DNA of 64,000 nt, taken from contig NZ_JAFBFA010000029.1 of the NCBI RefSeq assembly GCF_016909015.1, positions 7,957 through 71,956 of the forward strand. Reading direction: 5' to 3'. The position numbers were made by a program, and so were the translations under genes. This DNA is from Gracilibacillus alcaliphilus. GTDB lineage: Bacteria > Bacillota > Bacilli > Bacillales > Amphibacillaceae. Below the pieces are notes generated by a model. It was not told the DNA's origin. It searched no databases and saw only the letters and a program-made list of their open reading frames with translations. This document shows positions 1-10,946 of the stretch, in pieces (positions within the stretch are counted from its first letter, which is position 1; every line of letters begins with the position of its first letter).

Positions 1-851
1 ACGCTACTTCATTAACCGAAGCTGGTTATGTGGGCGAAGACGTGGAAAATATCCTGTTAAAGCTTATCCAAGCCGCTGATTATGATGTAGAAAAAGCAGA
101 AAAAGGAATCATCTATATTGATGAAATTGATAAGGTGGCTCGCAAATCAGAAAATCCATCGATTACTCGTGATGTATCTGGTGAAGGGGTACAGCAGGCA
201 CTTCTCAAAATATTAGAAGGAACGACCGCTAGTGTACCGCCACAAGGGGGCAGAAAACACCCACATCAGGAGTTTATTCAAATTGATACAACAAATATCT
301 TATTCATTTGTGGTGGAGCATTTGATGGTATTGAACAAATCATCAAGCGTCGTTTAGGAAAGAAGGTTATTGGTTTCGGTGCGGAAGCAGAAAATCAAGA
401 ACTGGATAAATCCACTTTATTATCAAAAGTACTCCCAGAAGATTTATTGCGTTTTGGTTTAATTCCAGAATTTATTGGCCGTTTACCGGTTATTGGGAGT
501 TTAGAGCCACTAGATCAAGCAGCCTTAGTTGAAATTCTAACGAAACCAAAGAATGCGCTGGTAAAACAATACAATAAACTATTCGAAATAGATAATGTGG
601 AATTAGAATTTGAAGCAGGTGCTTTAGAAGCTGTTGCAGAGAAGGCCATTGAGCGCAAAACTGGTGCTCGTGGATTGCGTTCTATCTTAGAAGGCATTAT
701 GTTGGATGTGATGTTTGAACTGCCTTCACGTGATGATGTCAAGAAGTGTATTATTACGAAAGAAACGGTAGTATCTGAAAATGGCCGTCCAAAGCTGGTT
801 CATGAGGATGGTACGATTATCGATCTTAAATCACCAAAAGAGAGCGCGTAA
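1..851 (+). CDS. clpX: ClpX, ATP-dependent unfoldase of the ClpXP protease (3' part)
   Basis: This is the C-terminal part of ClpX, the AAA+ unfoldase that selects substrates and feeds them to the ClpP chamber in the cytosol. The reading frame is open from base 3, so the gene begins upstream of the window and the GTG at 30 is an internal valine. Visible parts are the Walker B stretch IIYIDEID (about 108-131), the [10 protein letters not shown] loop, the pore-loop/sensor region ending in IGFGAE, and the sensor-2 GARGLR motif near 665, followed by the small alpha/beta domain. The N-terminal zinc domain and Walker A are outside the window. A terminator follows at 857. Identity is certain from near-invariant family sequence. 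Confidence 0.98.
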   Translation, partial: ATSLTEAGYVGEDVENILLKLIQAADYDVEKAEKGIIYIDEIDKVARKSENPSITRDVSGEGVQQALLKILEGTTASVPPQGGRKHPHQEFIQIDTTNILFICGGAFDGIEQIIKRRLGKKVIGFGAEAENQELDKSTLLSKVLPEDLLRFGLIPEFIGRLPVIGSLEPLDQAALVEILTKPKNALVKQYNKLFEIDNVELEFEAGALEAVAEKAIERKTGARGLRSILEGIMLDVMFELPSRDDVKKCIITKETVVSENGRPKLVHEDGTIIDLKSPKESA

Positions 852-856
852 AGAAT

Positions 857-900
857 AAATCCCTTGTTTATTTAACAAGGGATTTTGTATTCTTTTTATC
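857..900 (+). terminator. Rho-independent terminator after clpX
   Basis: A perfect 12-bp stem (857-868 with 874-885) with a 5-base loop is followed by a T-rich run. It separates clpX from lonA. Confidence 0.9.
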
Positions 901-1259
901 TTTTTGGGGAAGATTTAAATAAGCACGTTGCATAAGGATTTACAAACAGACAAAACTTCATTAAACTGTTAACAAAGCAAATAGGTCTTTTTCCATAGTT
1001 CAGATCTGTGGCATAAAAGCAGCAAAATACTGTTACGGCTACTTTCTGAAAATATTTTTTATAAATATGGGACAAGTTAACCAGACAGTAGTGGTCACCT
1101 GCTTCTGAACAAGAACCATTTTGCACCTTATGCATGTATACAAGGAACAAATTCTGCTTAAATTGCGTTTCACTTACAACTACAATTTTAATTTACCTTT
1201 CGTTGCAGTGTTACAAACTGCCGATAGGCTTCACACAAGTAGCTAGACGGAGGTGTCAT
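901..1259. other. Gene-free leader of lonA
   Basis: About 360 bases without a convincing gene. A reverse-strand 84-codon frame here has no ribosome binding site and cysteine-rich, biased composition, so I leave it out. In B. subtilis lonB lies between clpX and lonA; nothing resembling it is here. The lonA promoter must lie in this stretch, but I cannot pick a convincing -35/-10 pair. Confidence 0.5.
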
Positions 1260-3590
1260 ATGACAACCAAATTTATACATATACCATTATTGCCATTAAG
1301 AGGGTTGATCGTTTTTCCTGGCATGATCATTCATTTAGATGTCGGTCGGGAGAAATCTATTCAATCATTAGAAAAAGCTATGATGAATGACCAGCACATT
1401 TTTTTAGCTGCCCAAAAGGAAAGCGGATTGGATGATCCAAAGGCGAAAGACATTCATGAAATAGGTTCTGTGGCGAAAGTTAATCAAATGTTGAAACTTC
1501 CAAATGGAACAATGAGAGTGTTGATTGAAGGGGTATACCGTGCTAGGATACACCAATTTATCAATGAGGACCAGCAATTTTTTGTGGAAATTGAAGAATT
1601 GGAAGATCATCATGATAACCTGGCTGAAGAAGTAGCATTAATGCGCGCTCTACTGGAGCAGTTTGAACATTATACTAAAATCTCGAAAAAAGTAACGAAA
1701 GAAACCTTGGCCACTGTGAACGATATCGAAGATCCTAGTAACTTTGCTGACATTGTTGCTTCACATATTACCTTGAAAATGTCGGATAAACAGACCATCT
1801 TAGAAACACTAGAGGTGAAAGCTCGTTTACAGAAATTGCTTGATATTATCTCTAATGAGAAAGAAGTGCTGGAACTAGAGAGAAAAATAGGGCAGCGTGT
1901 CAAAAAATCGATGGAAGAAACGCAAAAAGAATATTACTTACGAGAACAAATGAAGGCCATTCAGAAGGAACTCGGAGATAAGGATGGCAAAACAGGCGAA
2001 ATAGCAGACCTGCGCAAGGCAATAGAAGAAAAAAACTTGCCAGATCGGATTGTAGAAGTGTTGGAAAAAGAATTAGCGAGATATGAAAGAGTCCCACAAA
2101 GTTCAGCAGAAAGTTCAGTAATTCGAAACTATATCGATTGGATATTATCTCTGCCGTGGTCAGAACAGACAACAGATAATTTAGATATTCAGCATGCCAA
2201 AGAAATATTGGATGCCGACCATTATGGCTTGGAGAAAGTTAAAGATCGTGTACTGGAATATTTAGCTGTCCAAAAGTTAACCGACTCACTGAAAGGACCT
2301 ATTTTATGTCTGGTAGGACCACCAGGTGTAGGAAAGACCTCATTGGCACGGTCGGTAGCAAAGGCGGTCGATCGTCATTTTGTTCGTATTTCCCTGGGAG
2401 GGGTTAGAGACGAGGCTGAGATTAGAGGGCATCGCCGTACCTATATTGGCGCTATGCCTGGCCGGATTATTCAAGGGATGAAAAAGGCAGAAACAATAAA
2501 TCCTGTGTTCCTGCTGGACGAGATTGACAAGATGTCCAATGATTTTAGGGGAGATCCCTCATCTGCCATGTTGGAGGTTTTGGACCCTGAGCAAAACAGT
2601 ACGTTCAGTGATCACTATTTAGAAGAGGTTTATGATCTATCTAAGGTTATGTTTATTGCTACTGCCAATAATTTAGCTACCGTTCCGCGTCCATTATTAG
2701 ATCGGATGGAAGTTATTACAATCGCAGGATATACTGAATTAGAGAAGCTCCATATTGCCAAACAACACTTGCTCCCTAAACAGATGGAAGAAAATGGATT
2801 AAAGAAAGGGCAGCTGCAAATGAAAGACCCGGCGCTGCTAAAGTTGATTCGTTTATATACACGAGAAGCAGGTGTGCGAGGCTTGGAACGTCAGCTTGCC
2901 TCTCTCTGTCGAAAAGCGGCAAAGCTTATTGTTGCAGGGGAGAGGAAACGGGTAGTAGTGACAGAGAAGCAAATAGAGTCTCTTCTCGGTAAACCACAAT
3001 TCCGCTATGGTATGATGGAACAGGATGATCAAATAGGTGCAGCAACAGGACTTGCCTATACGTCAGCTGGTGGCGATATCTTGTCAATTGAAGTCAGCTT
3101 AGCGAAAGGCAAAGGGAAGCTTACTTTGACAGGCAAATTAGGAGATGTAATGAAAGAGTCTGCTCAAGCAGCCTTAAGCTATATCAGATCCCGTGCAGAT
3201 GCATTGGAGATTGATCCAGATTTCCTTGACAAGAATGATATTCATATTCATGTACCTGAGGGAGCAACACCGAAGGATGGCCCTTCCGCAGGGATTACCA
3301 TGGCAACGGCACTTGTTTCCGCCTTAACTGGCCGGCCAGTCCGTAAAGAAGTAGGTATGACTGGTGAGATTACATTAAGGGGGCGAGTGCTTCCGATAGG
3401 CGGATTAAAAGAGAAATCACTTAGTGCCCATCGAGCTGGTATTACAACGATTATCATTCCAGCCGATAATCAAAAAGACTTAGATGATATTCCGGAAAGT
3501 GTAAAAGAGCAAGTTACCTTTATCCCAGTTAATCATTTAGATACTGTGTTAAGGTATGCATTATTGGAGGAGAAACATGAAGGTCAATAA
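1260..3590 (+). CDS. lonA: Lon protease (LonA type)
   Basis: Cytosolic ATP-dependent serine protease that degrades misfolded and regulatory proteins as a homohexamer. The order is the N-terminal LAN substrate domain (about 1-205), a coiled-coil linker, an AAA+ domain with Walker A GPPGVGKT at residues 353-360, and a C-terminal Ser/Lys protease domain with catalytic Ser676 in GPSAG and Lys717 in GGLKEK. The start is the ATG at 1260 behind GACGGAGG (spacing 7); the frame is open further upstream to 1134 but without a ribosome binding site. The 776-residue length is normal. It overlaps ysxC by 14 bases, so the two are translated from one message. Confidence 0.98.
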   Translation: MTTKFIHIPLLPLRGLIVFPGMIIHLDVGREKSIQSLEKAMMNDQHIFLAAQKESGLDDPKAKDIHEIGSVAKVNQMLKLPNGTMRVLIEGVYRARIHQFINEDQQFFVEIEELEDHHDNLAEEVALMRALLEQFEHYTKISKKVTKETLATVNDIEDPSNFADIVASHITLKMSDKQTILETLEVKARLQKLLDIISNEKEVLELERKIGQRVKKSMEETQKEYYLREQMKAIQKELGDKDGKTGEIADLRKAIEEKNLPDRIVEVLEKELARYERVPQSSAESSVIRNYIDWILSLPWSEQTTDNLDIQHAKEILDADHYGLEKVKDRVLEYLAVQKLTDSLKGPILCLVGPPGVGKTSLARSVAKAVDRHFVRISLGGVRDEAEIRGHRRTYIGAMPGRIIQGMKKAETINPVFLLDEIDKMSNDFRGDPSSAMLEVLDPEQNSTFSDHYLEEVYDLSKVMFIATANNLATVPRPLLDRMEVITIAGYTELEKLHIAKQHLLPKQMEENGLKKGQLQMKDPALLKLIRLYTREAGVRGLERQLASLCRKAAKLIVAGERKRVVVTEKQIESLLGKPQFRYGMMEQDDQIGAATGLAYTSAGGDILSIEVSLAKGKGKLTLTGKLGDVMKESAQAALSYIRSRADALEIDPDFLDKNDIHIHVPEGATPKDGPSAGITMATALVSALTGRPVRKEVGMTGEITLRGRVLPIGGLKEKSLSAHRAGITTIIIPADNQKDLDDIPESVKEQVTFIPVNHLDTVLRYALLEEKHEGQ

Positions 3591-4161
3591 AGCCGAAATT
3601 GTCATTAGCGCCGTCTCAGAAAAACAATATCCTCAAGACCAATGGGCAGAGATCGCCTTAGCGGGCCGATCCAATGTTGGGAAATCGTCTTTCATTAATA
3701 AATTAATTAATCGTAAAAATTTAGCGAGAACATCGTCTAAACCGGGGAAAACACAGACGCTTAATTTCTATAATATCAATGATGCCTTTTATTTTGTTGA
3801 TGTTCCAGGCTATGGCTATGCCAAAGTCTCGAAGAAAGAGCGGGAAAAATGGGGCCGGATGATGGAAGAGTACTTCTCCTTACGGGAAACCTTACGTTTA
3901 ACCGTATTAATTGTAGATATTCGCCATCATCCAACAGAAGATGATATCATGATGTATGATTTTCTTAAGCATTATGATATTCCGGTATTAGTAATTGCAA
4001 CAAAAGTAGATAAAATTCCTAAAAATAAAAAAGTTGCCCATATCAAACGTGTTATTGAAACATTAGAGATGGAAACAGAAGACACAGTTATCCCATTCTC
4101 TGCTGAGACTGGCGAGGGAAAAGAGGATGTATGGAACTATTTAAAGCAGTATATAAAGTGA
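3577..4161 (+). CDS. ysxC: Ribosome biogenesis GTPase YsxC/YihA (EngB)
   Basis: Essential small GTPase needed for assembly of the 50S ribosomal subunit. G1 is GRSNVGKS at residues 30-37, the switch threonine region is KPGKTQT, G3 is DVPGYGY, G4 is TKVDK and G5 lies in the FSAETGEGK stretch. The start is the ATG at 3577 with GGAGG 8 bases upstream; it lies inside the end of lonA, the usual Bacillaceae arrangement. At 195 residues it has the family length. A strong terminator follows at 4192. Confidence 0.97.
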   Translation: MKVNKAEIVISAVSEKQYPQDQWAEIALAGRSNVGKSSFINKLINRKNLARTSSKPGKTQTLNFYNINDAFYFVDVPGYGYAKVSKKEREKWGRMMEEYFSLRETLRLTVLIVDIRHHPTEDDIMMYDFLKHYDIPVLVIATKVDKIPKNKKVAHIKRVIETLEMETEDTVIPFSAETGEGKEDVWNYLKQYIK

Positions 4162-4191
4162 GTTTTACATGAGCTGGTGCCCGTTTGACAC

Positions 4192-4240
4192 AAAACAACG
4201 ACTTGTCTTTATAGAGGAGACAAGCCGTTGTTTTATCTTT
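4192..4240 (+). terminator. Terminator of lonA-ysxC
   Basis: Long stem (4192-4208 pairing with 4218-4234, one bulged C at 4225) over a 9-base loop, followed by a T-rich tail. Confidence 0.9.
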
Positions 4241-4390
4241 CCAGCAGAAAAAGGATAACAGGGAAATCAGTTTATGCTGTATATTTCAGATAGACAAACT
4301 GTTTGCAAGGATGTTGTGCTTCACTCTTCTTGTGATGGCTGAGGTTCTGAATACATCTGAAGGTGTAGAACGTGCATAAGCAGTGTTCTT

Positions 4391-4441
4391 TTGGAAAAGA
4401 TACACTTAAGAAGGACAATTTCTTCAGTATATCTTTTCCAG
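4391..4441. repeat. Imperfect inverted repeat downstream of the 4460-4939 gene
   Basis: GGAAAAGATACAC at 4393 is mirrored by GTATATCTTTTCC ending at 4439, and the inner arms also pair (CTTAAGAA with TTCTTCAG), giving a stem of roughly 22 bp with a short loop. It lies 20-70 bases past the stop of the reverse-strand gene and lacks a clear T tract there. It may act as its terminator or 3' stabiliser. Confidence 0.6.
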
Positions 4442-4459
4442 AAGCAAAATGATCGAGCA

Positions 4460-4939
4460 TTATTTCTTTTTGAACAAGAGATAAACTCCCAGTCCAATGA
4501 GAAGAATGGGCCAAAATCTTTCCAGCCAGCTCATCACTTCGGCAATCCAGCTAAACCAGCCGGGTTGTTTATCCACAAAGATAACGAAAAGCGAAAACAG
4601 AAGTAATAATATCCCGGGAAGAAACCCTTTTTTTGTTTTAAAGGCCCGAATCAGAAAGGCCAATGCAATAATTAATACATACATTCCCCAATGATCGACC
4701 CAGAAACCATACTGGGTAATTCCGTGGAAGTGAATACCGAATCCAAGTAACAGGACACCGGGGAAGATTTGCTTATGTTCCTTACTGGTAAAGGCATAAA
4801 TGAGAAAGGACGCGCCGACTAATATAAGCAAGGTAGGCCAAGAATAAAAGTTAGTAAAGATCGGCAGCCGTAATTCTCTTAATAAAAAGAATACGCCGAT
4901 TCCGATTAATAAATAAGCAACTAAACCATTCTTCTTCAA
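4460..4939 (-). CDS. Multi-pass membrane protein, LiaF/LiaI transmembrane-type
   Basis: About 159 residues, nearly all hydrophobic, with pairs of predicted membrane helices in a repeated pattern (GIGVFFLLREL near the start, LLIGLGVYLLF near the end). This matches the DUF5668 / LiaF N-terminal-type membrane domain often found in cell-envelope stress modules. There is no soluble domain and no two-component system next to it, so function is unknown. I place the start at the TTG at 4939, which has AGGAG with 8-base spacing; a GTG three codons upstream lies against the Shine-Dalgarno sequence. It faces away from hemA and is monocistronic. An AT-rich PerR/Fur-like dyad lies just upstream at 4956-4970. 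Confidence 0.75.
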   Translation of the reverse strand: MKKNGLVAYLLIGIGVFFLLRELRLPIFTNFYSWPTLLILVGASFLIYAFTSKEHKQIFPGVLLLGFGIHFHGITQYGFWVDHWGMYVLIIALAFLIRAFKTKKGFLPGILLLLFSLFVIFVDKQPGWFSWIAEVMSWLERFWPILLIGLGVYLLFKKK

Positions 4940-4955
4940 ATGAAACACTCCTACA

Positions 4956-4970
4956 TTAAAATTATTATTA
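4956..4970. promoter_or_regulatory. Possible PerR/Fur-family 7-1-7 operator
   Basis: The 15 bases TTAAAATTATTATTA match 13 of 15 positions of the B. subtilis PerR-box consensus TTATAATnATTATAA. The site is 17-31 bases upstream of the reverse-strand membrane gene start and about 320 bases upstream of hemA. PerR controls the haem operon in B. subtilis. The region is very AT-rich, so a chance match is quite possible. Confidence 0.3.
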
Positions 4971-5287
4971 ATTTAAACTTATTTTCTTGAAAAAATATTT
5001 TGAATATGCTAAAGTACAACATGAATGAAAACATAAATCGATGTGTTAGCGTCTGTTATCCCTCATTTCATGCTTCTCTTTGAGAGAAAAAAATGGTTAC
5101 TCCGGGATAATCAAACCTCGCTATATTTTATCACAGCACCATCCGAACTTCTACTAGGTACTACTAGTTAGGAGAATACCTATAAACGGTTGAAAACTGT
5201 TCATAAAATCATCACGAAATAAGCATAGAAACATGTTATAATATAACTAATTATGTGTCAGGCTTTTGTTTTTTGGGGGTAGATAAC
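4971..5287. other. Leader of the haem operon
   Basis: Gene-free. It contains the hemA extended -10 element at 5234 and a small direct repeat around 5153-5170 (CTACTAGGTACTACTAG). No terminator or known riboswitch was recognised. Confidence 0.5.
5234..5242 (+). promoter_or_regulatory. Extended -10 element upstream of hemA
   Basis: TGTTATAAT (TGn plus perfect TATAAT) lies 46 bases before the hemA start. The expected -35 hexamer at about 5214 is poor, which is acceptable for extended -10 promoters. Confidence 0.55.
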
Positions 5288-6655
5288 GTGCACATTATAG
5301 CAGCCGGAATAAATTATAAAACAGCACCTCTGGAAGTTAGAGAAATGCTGACTTTTAGAGAAGATACGCTAGTAGAAGCAATGAGAGAATTAAACAATCA
5401 GAAAAGCATTCTGGAGAATGTGATTATTTCCACATGCAATCGGACAGAGATATACGCAGTGGTTGACCAGCTCCATACGGGCAGGTTTTTTGTGAAACAG
5501 TTCTTGGCGGACTGGTTTGGAATTGATAAGGACACATTTCTTCCACATCTAATCGTATATGAGAATGATGCCGCAGTAGAGCATTTGTTTCGTTTAGCTT
5601 GCAGTCTGGAATCGATGGTAATTGGAGAGACACAGATTCTTGGGCAAGTACGCAAAAACTTTTTGTTGGCTCAAGAATATAAACTCACAGGAACGATTTT
5701 TAATGAATTATTTAAACAGGCGGTTACGGTTGGGAAGAAAAGCCAACGCAGTACGGCAATTGGTGAGAATGCGGTATCGGTTAGTTATGCAGCAGTGGAA
5801 CTGGCCAAGAAACTCTTCACTAACCTTCAAGACAAACATGTTGTCATCATCGGTGCTGGGAAAATGGGAGAACTAGCAGCTAAGAATGTTTACGGTTCTG
5901 GGGCAAAACAAGTAACAGTAGTGAATCGAACGATTGAAAAAGCAGAGCAGCTGGCTAGGCAGTTTAATGGGGAAGCGAAATCTGATAAAGAGCTGGATAC
6001 TATTTTGCAGGAGGCCGATATTGTGATTAGTTCAACTGGTTCTGAGCAATATGTGGTGACTAAGCAGTCAGTTCAGAAAGTAGCAAATGAACGTCAGGGG
6101 CGCCCGCTTTTTTTAGTGGATATTGCTGTACCACGAGATTTAGATCCGCAATTGGCAGAATTAGACGATGTATTTTTATATGACATTGATGATTTACAGG
6201 ATGTGGTGGATTCAAATATGCAAGTGCGGAAAGACGCTGCACAGGAAATCGAGTTGTGGATTGAAGAAGAGATAGTGGCCTTTAATGAGTGGTTCAATAC
6301 ACTAGGTGTAGTTCCTATTATTACTGCATTGCGCGAACAAGCATTATCGATTCAAAAAGAAACCATGAAAAGTATCGAGCGTAAGATACCCGAACTGACC
6401 GAACGTGAACGGAAGGTATTAAATAAACATACAAAAAGTATTGTGAACCAAATATTAAAGCAGCCAATTCTGCAGGCAAAGGAACTTGCCGGACAGTCGG
6501 ATGCACGAGAGGCATTATCACTTTTTAAACAAATTTTTAATATTGAGGATCAAGTGGAAGAGCCTTTGCGTTTAAAGGAACAGGATAAGGTCATTAATTT
6601 GGAACAAACAAAGGAAATGACGTTTCACAACCTGCAAAACATCTCAAATCATTAA
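5288..6655 (+). CDS. hemA: Glutamyl-tRNA reductase
   Basis: Converts glutamyl-tRNA(Glu) to glutamate-1-semialdehyde with NADPH, the committed step of C5-pathway tetrapyrrole synthesis. The catalytic cysteine is Cys50 in [12 protein letters not shown]; the substrate pocket [13 protein letters not shown] is at the N-terminus, the Rossmann motif IGAGKMG is near residue 187, and the C-terminal dimerisation helix follows. I choose the GTG at 5288 (455 residues), which places GGGGG eight bases upstream and matches the family N-terminus; the frame is open back to 5255 with no support. It is first in the haem operon. The next gene is hemC, not hemX. Confidence 0.97.
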   Translation: MHIIAAGINYKTAPLEVREMLTFREDTLVEAMRELNNQKSILENVIISTCNRTEIYAVVDQLHTGRFFVKQFLADWFGIDKDTFLPHLIVYENDAAVEHLFRLACSLESMVIGETQILGQVRKNFLLAQEYKLTGTIFNELFKQAVTVGKKSQRSTAIGENAVSVSYAAVELAKKLFTNLQDKHVVIIGAGKMGELAAKNVYGSGAKQVTVVNRTIEKAEQLARQFNGEAKSDKELDTILQEADIVISSTGSEQYVVTKQSVQKVANERQGRPLFLVDIAVPRDLDPQLAELDDVFLYDIDDLQDVVDSNMQVRKDAAQEIELWIEEEIVAFNEWFNTLGVVPIITALREQALSIQKETMKSIERKIPELTERERKVLNKHTKSIVNQILKQPILQAKELAGQSDAREALSLFKQIFNIEDQVEEPLRLKEQDKVINLEQTKEMTFHNLQNISNH

Positions 6656-6965
6656 CCACTAACGACAAGAAGTGGATCTGTTCTTAGCAGATTACCTTAG
6701 TTGCGATCCTAAAAAAAAGCCGGTTTCTGACATAGGTCTCATATTTTCAGGACTGCAGCTTAATTGGCTGAATGGCAAAGAATCAAAAGATAACGGGTTA
6801 GTTATTACATTTTTTCTTGGCACGTCATCCAGTCCTGAATGGGATTGGGGTGCCCGAATAGACCAGACGATAAGCTGGCTACTTACAATGGTTTGGAGGA
6901 TTTCCAGCCATTTTTTTATTCTGTATAAGGAATAAGAATTTATCTTGGTAAAAAGGTGGATGAAT
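6656..6965. other. 310-base gap where hemX is expected
   Basis: B. subtilis has hemX between hemA and hemC. Here there is only an 87-codon open frame starting at GTG 6672, with no good ribosome binding site and no resemblance I can see to HemX, a multi-helix membrane protein of about 275 residues. I do not annotate it as a gene. No terminator is visible, so hemC can still be read from the hemA promoter. Confidence 0.6.
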
Positions 6966-7904
6966 ATGCGTAAAATTGTGGTTGGTTCAAGAAGGAGCAA
7001 CTTAGCGATTACACAATCGGAATGGGTTATTAAGCAATTACAAGAACGAGTCGGTGATCAGTACGAGTTTGAAATCAAACGAATTGTCACAAAAGGTGAT
7101 CAAATCTTGGACGTCACTTTGTCCAAAGTTGGTGGTAAAGGTTTATTTGTTAAGGAAATCGAAAAAGCGATGTACGATAAAGAAATCGACTTTGCGGTAC
7201 ATAGCATGAAGGATATGCCAGCAGTATTGCCGGATGGTTTAGTAATTGGTGCGATTCCAGTCCGTGAAGACCATCGTGATGCCTTTATTTCCAACCATCA
7301 TATTAAATTGTCCGATTTACCAGCGGGAGCCGTAGTAGGAACAAGCAGTCTGCGCAGAGGTTCACAAATTTTGGCAAATCGGCCGGATTTAAAAATTCAG
7401 TGGATACGTGGAAATATTGAAACAAGGCTAAACAAGCTGAAGGAAGAGAATTATGATGCTATTATCTTAGCGGCGGCCGGGTTAAAGCGCATGAATTGGG
7501 ATGAGAGTATTGTAACAGAGTACTTAGAGCCTGAGCGTTGTGTACCAGCAGTTGGTCAAGGGGCTCTGGCAATTGAATGCCGTGAAGATGATCATGAGTT
7601 ATTGGAATTATTGACGCAAATTAATGATGACTATACCGCTAAAACAGTGACGGCAGAACGCACCTTCCTTGAGTTATTAAATGGTGGATGTCAGGTACCG
7701 ATTGGTGCTTATGCTTATCTGGATGGAGAGGCATTCGTTTTGACTGCTTTGGTAGGGAGCAGTGATGGAAATACGATCCTCAAAGAAGTAGTAAGGGGAA
7801 CAGACCCTGTCCAAGTCGGAACAGAAGCGGCTGAAAGACTCCAAAGGCAAGGGGCAAAGCAATTAATAGCTGAGGCAATGGAGGTTAATCAGTCAAATGA
7901 ATAA
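6966..7904 (+). CDS. hemC: Hydroxymethylbilane synthase (porphobilinogen deaminase)
   Basis: Polymerises four porphobilinogen molecules into hydroxymethylbilane on a covalently bound dipyrromethane cofactor. The cofactor-carrying cysteine is Cys242 in [11 protein letters not shown]. The N-terminal [12 protein letters not shown], the catalytic-aspartate stretch AVHSMKDMP and the substrate-binding arginines in [10 protein letters not shown] are intact. Two ATGs follow AAGGTGG; the second (6966) has proper spacing and gives 312 residues, the family length. The last 8 bases overlap hemD. Confidence 0.97.
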   Translation: MRKIVVGSRRSNLAITQSEWVIKQLQERVGDQYEFEIKRIVTKGDQILDVTLSKVGGKGLFVKEIEKAMYDKEIDFAVHSMKDMPAVLPDGLVIGAIPVREDHRDAFISNHHIKLSDLPAGAVVGTSSLRRGSQILANRPDLKIQWIRGNIETRLNKLKEENYDAIILAAAGLKRMNWDESIVTEYLEPERCVPAVGQGALAIECREDDHELLELLTQINDDYTAKTVTAERTFLELLNGGCQVPIGAYAYLDGEAFVLTALVGSSDGNTILKEVVRGTDPVQVGTEAAERLQRQGAKQLIAEAMEVNQSNE

Positions 7905-8652
7905 CCCTCTGGCAGGTAAACGGATTATGATAACGAGGGAAACAACACAGGCAGTACCTTTGGCACAACTGTTAGAAAATCAGGGAGCTGTCTGTGAACG
8001 AGTGCCATTACTGCGATTTGAGCCGTTATATCATCATCTGGAACAGCCGCCAATCGATGAATTGGATTGGCTGTTTTTCACAAGTACTAATACTGTTCGT
8101 TTTTTTTATGAATGGTGTCAGTTGAGAGGGACCACAGTTACAAATAAAATTGCTTCGGTTGGCAAAAAGACATCGATGGAATTAAAACGACTAGGTTATA
8201 CCGTAGACTTCGAGCCTTCTGTTTATAGTGGAGAAAACATGGTGAAAGAGTTTATTCAACAATATGGAAAAAAACGAATTGGCATTATCTGTGGGGCAAG
8301 TGCTCGCAGGGAAATCCCCGAGATGCTGACAAAGGCAGGTATATATTTTAAAAAAATAGTAATATATCGTACAATAAAAAATGAACAAGTAAGCCGAGAC
8401 CTGAATCAATTAGTTCAACAAGTAGATGCTGTTTTTTTTACCAGCCCTTCCACGGTTTCTGCCTTTGAGCAGTTTCTCTCTCCGCAGCAATTTTACATAG
8501 CACGTAGGCAATTAACTGCTGTAGCGATTGGAAAGACGACAGCACAGGCATTAGAACAGAGATATTTTGAACAGATTATCTTCCCAGAAACATATACCGT
8601 AGAAGAGATGGTTCAGGTCTATATAGAATATATCAGAAAAGGTGGTAGCTAA
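7897..8652 (+). CDS. hemD: Uroporphyrinogen-III synthase
   Basis: Cyclises hydroxymethylbilane with inversion of ring D to give uroporphyrinogen III. The family is poorly conserved; the call rests on the N-terminal motif [20 protein letters not shown], the C-terminal [15 protein letters not shown] and [10 protein letters not shown] stretches and the position between hemC and hemB. The length (251) is normal. The start overlaps hemC by 8 bases and the stop overlaps the hemB ATG by one base (TAATG), indicating translational coupling. Confidence 0.93.
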   Translation: MNNPLAGKRIMITRETTQAVPLAQLLENQGAVCERVPLLRFEPLYHHLEQPPIDELDWLFFTSTNTVRFFYEWCQLRGTTVTNKIASVGKKTSMELKRLGYTVDFEPSVYSGENMVKEFIQQYGKKRIGIICGASARREIPEMLTKAGIYFKKIVIYRTIKNEQVSRDLNQLVQQVDAVFFTSPSTVSAFEQFLSPQQFYIARRQLTAVAIGKTTAQALEQRYFEQIIFPETYTVEEMVQVYIEYIRKGGS

Positions 8653-9644
8653 TGGCAGCAGCAAAATTTGACCGTCATCGACGGTTGCGTCAATCAAGTC
8701 TGATGAGACAGTTGGTAAGAGAAACAGAAATACGAGTGGACGATTTGGTTTACCCGCTGTTTGTGGTGGAAGGCCGAGATATAAGAACAGAAGTGAGTTC
8801 CATGCCTGGAGTATTTCAACTATCATTAGATCGCTTGGATGAAGAGATCGATGAATTGTTGGCATTAGGCATATCATCTGTTTTATTATTTGGTATTCCC
8901 GCAGAGAAGGACGAAATTGGTTCAGGTGCTTATGATTCAGAAGGCATCGTTCAGCAAGCCATGCGTCAGATCAAACGCAAAACAGAACAAATTTTAATTA
9001 TTGCTGATACTTGTCTTTGTGAATATACGTCACATGGGCACTGTGGTGTCATTGTAGATGGGGATGTAGATAATGATCAGTCGTTGCCGCTTCATGTAAA
9101 AACGGCGATTTCACAAGCCGAGGCAGGTGCCGATATTATTGCTCCTTCCAATATGATGGATGGATTTGTGGCTGAAATTAGACAAGGATTGGATGAGGCT
9201 GGTTATACTGATGTACCGATTATGTCATATGCCGTCAAGTATGCTTCTGCCTTCTATGGTCCATTCAGAGATGCAGCAGATAGCACCCCGCAGTTCGGTG
9301 ACCGCAAGACTTATCAGATGGATCCAGCCAACCGTTTAGAAGCTTTACGGGAAGCGCAGTCTGATATGGAAGAAGGTGCTGACTTTCTAATCGTTAAACC
9401 GGCACTAGCCTATATGGATATTATTCGTGAAGTAAGAAATGCACATGACGTTCCAGTGGTTGCCTACAATGTGAGTGGTGAATATTCATTGGTGAAGGCG
9501 GCAAGCTTAAACGGCTGGGTAGATGAGGAAGCGATTGTGATCGAGAAATTGACAGCTATGAAACGAGCAGGTGCTGATATTATCATTACCTATTTTGCTA
9601 AGGATGTTGCAAGATGGTTGCAACAGGACCAAGGGGGGAAATAA
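8652..9644 (+). CDS. hemB: Porphobilinogen synthase (delta-aminolevulinate dehydratase)
   Basis: Condenses two 5-aminolevulinate molecules to porphobilinogen. The two active-site lysines are visible: Lys196 in [13 protein letters not shown] and the Schiff-base Lys249 in [11 protein letters not shown]. The zinc-binding cysteine triad is present (Cys121, Cys123 and Cys131 in [13 protein letters not shown]), so this is the zinc-dependent type. At 330 residues it is close to the B. subtilis length. The ATG overlaps the hemD stop and the gene is followed after 2 bases by hemL. Confidence 0.97.
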   Translation: MAAAKFDRHRRLRQSSLMRQLVRETEIRVDDLVYPLFVVEGRDIRTEVSSMPGVFQLSLDRLDEEIDELLALGISSVLLFGIPAEKDEIGSGAYDSEGIVQQAMRQIKRKTEQILIIADTCLCEYTSHGHCGVIVDGDVDNDQSLPLHVKTAISQAEAGADIIAPSNMMDGFVAEIRQGLDEAGYTDVPIMSYAVKYASAFYGPFRDAADSTPQFGDRKTYQMDPANRLEALREAQSDMEEGADFLIVKPALAYMDIIREVRNAHDVPVVAYNVSGEYSLVKAASLNGWVDEEAIVIEKLTAMKRAGADIIITYFAKDVARWLQQDQGGK

Positions 9645-9646
9645 GC

Positions 9647-10936
9647 ATGTTAGAAAACCAAAAATCATTGGACGCTTATAAAGAATCCGTAGATTTAATG
9701 CCTGGTGGTGTCAATTCACCGGTGCGAGCTTTTAAGTCAGTTGGGATGAGTCCTATTTATATGGATCATGGCAAAGGATCTAAGATTTACGATATTGATG
9801 GAAATGAATACATCGATTATGTCTTAAGCTGGGGGCCATTAATTCTAGGGCATGCAGATCAACGTGTTGTTAGCAAGCTAAAGGAGACAGCGGAGAAGGG
9901 AACAAGCTTTGGTGCACCTACTTTATTAGAAAATGAATTAGCGCAGTTAGTGATTGACCGAGTGCCATCGATTGAAATGGTGCGCATGGTGAACTCAGGT
10001 ACAGAGGCTACGATGAGTGCTTTGCGTTTGGCAAGAGGTTATACAGGCAGAAACAAAATCCTTAAGTTTGAAGGGAACTATCATGGTCATGGTGATTCCT
10101 TGCTTATTAAGGCAGGATCTGGAGTGGCGACTTTAGGATTGCCAGATAGTCCTGGTGTACCGGAAAGTGTGGCACAGCACACAATTACCGTTCCATATAA
10201 TGATTTTGACAGTGTGCGTTATGCCTTTGAACAATTTGGGGATGATATTGCGGCAGTGATTGTCGAGCCGGTTTCTGGCAATATGGGAGTAGTACCTCCA
10301 GTTAATGACTTCTTGCAGTTATTGAGAGACATCACCGAGCAATATCAATCTTTATTGATTTTTGATGAAGTAATGACTGGTTTTCGTGTTGGCTTTCATT
10401 GTGCGCAAGGTCATTTTAATGTCACACCTGATTTAACTTGTCTTGGCAAAGTAATTGGCGGAGGCCTTCCGGTTGGTGCTTATGGAGGTAAACGTGAAAT
10501 TATGGAACGTATTGCTCCTGTCGGAGATATCTATCAAGCCGGAACGCTTTCTGGTAATCCGTTAGCGATGACGGCAGGATTGGAGACATTGAAGGCATTG
10601 GATCGTTCTAGTTATGAGGAAATAAATAAGAAAGTAGATCATTTAGTAGAAGGTTATCGTCTAGCAGCTGATAAACACCAAATTCCGTTACAAATTAACC
10701 GAGTAGGCTCGATGGTTGGTGTTTTCTTTGCAGAAGAGCCAGTCATTAACTATGAAACAGCTTCTAAATCGGATACAGGATCCTTTGCCAGCTACTATCG
10801 CACAATGGCGGCAGAAGGTGTGTTCCTGCCTCCGTCGCAATTTGAAGGTTTATTCCTATCAACCGCACATAGTGATGACGATATTAAACGTACGATTATA
10901 GCAGCGGAAAAAGCCTTTGCCAAACTTGCAAAATAA
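9647..10936 (+). CDS. hemL: Glutamate-1-semialdehyde 2,1-aminomutase
   Basis: PLP enzyme that converts glutamate-1-semialdehyde to 5-aminolevulinate, the product HemB consumes. The PLP lysine is Lys268 in [17 protein letters not shown]; the preceding [11 protein letters not shown] and the N-terminal [12 protein letters not shown] signature distinguish it from ordinary class-III aminotransferases. The start is the ATG at 9647 behind AAGGGGGG; the longer open frame from 9614 lies inside hemB. It has 429 residues. It is the last gene of the haem operon, with a strong terminator 10 bases downstream. Confidence 0.97.
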   Translation: MLENQKSLDAYKESVDLMPGGVNSPVRAFKSVGMSPIYMDHGKGSKIYDIDGNEYIDYVLSWGPLILGHADQRVVSKLKETAEKGTSFGAPTLLENELAQLVIDRVPSIEMVRMVNSGTEATMSALRLARGYTGRNKILKFEGNYHGHGDSLLIKAGSGVATLGLPDSPGVPESVAQHTITVPYNDFDSVRYAFEQFGDDIAAVIVEPVSGNMGVVPPVNDFLQLLRDITEQYQSLLIFDEVMTGFRVGFHCAQGHFNVTPDLTCLGKVIGGGLPVGAYGGKREIMERIAPVGDIYQAGTLSGNPLAMTAGLETLKALDRSSYEEINKKVDHLVEGYRLAADKHQIPLQINRVGSMVGVFFAEEPVINYETASKSDTGSFASYYRTMAAEGVFLPPSQFEGLFLSTAHSDDDIKRTIIAAEKAFAKLAK

Positions 10937-10946
10937 ATATCATGAT

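Noticed and set aside
896..1150. Reverse-strand 84-codon frame upstream of lonA
   Set aside because: No ribosome binding site, odd cysteine-rich composition, no family resemblance, and it lies in the promoter region of lonA.
6672..6935. 87-codon frame between hemA and hemC as a hemX remnant
   Set aside because: Starts at GTG with no good Shine-Dalgarno sequence; the sequence does not show the membrane spans of HemX. I report the gap instead.
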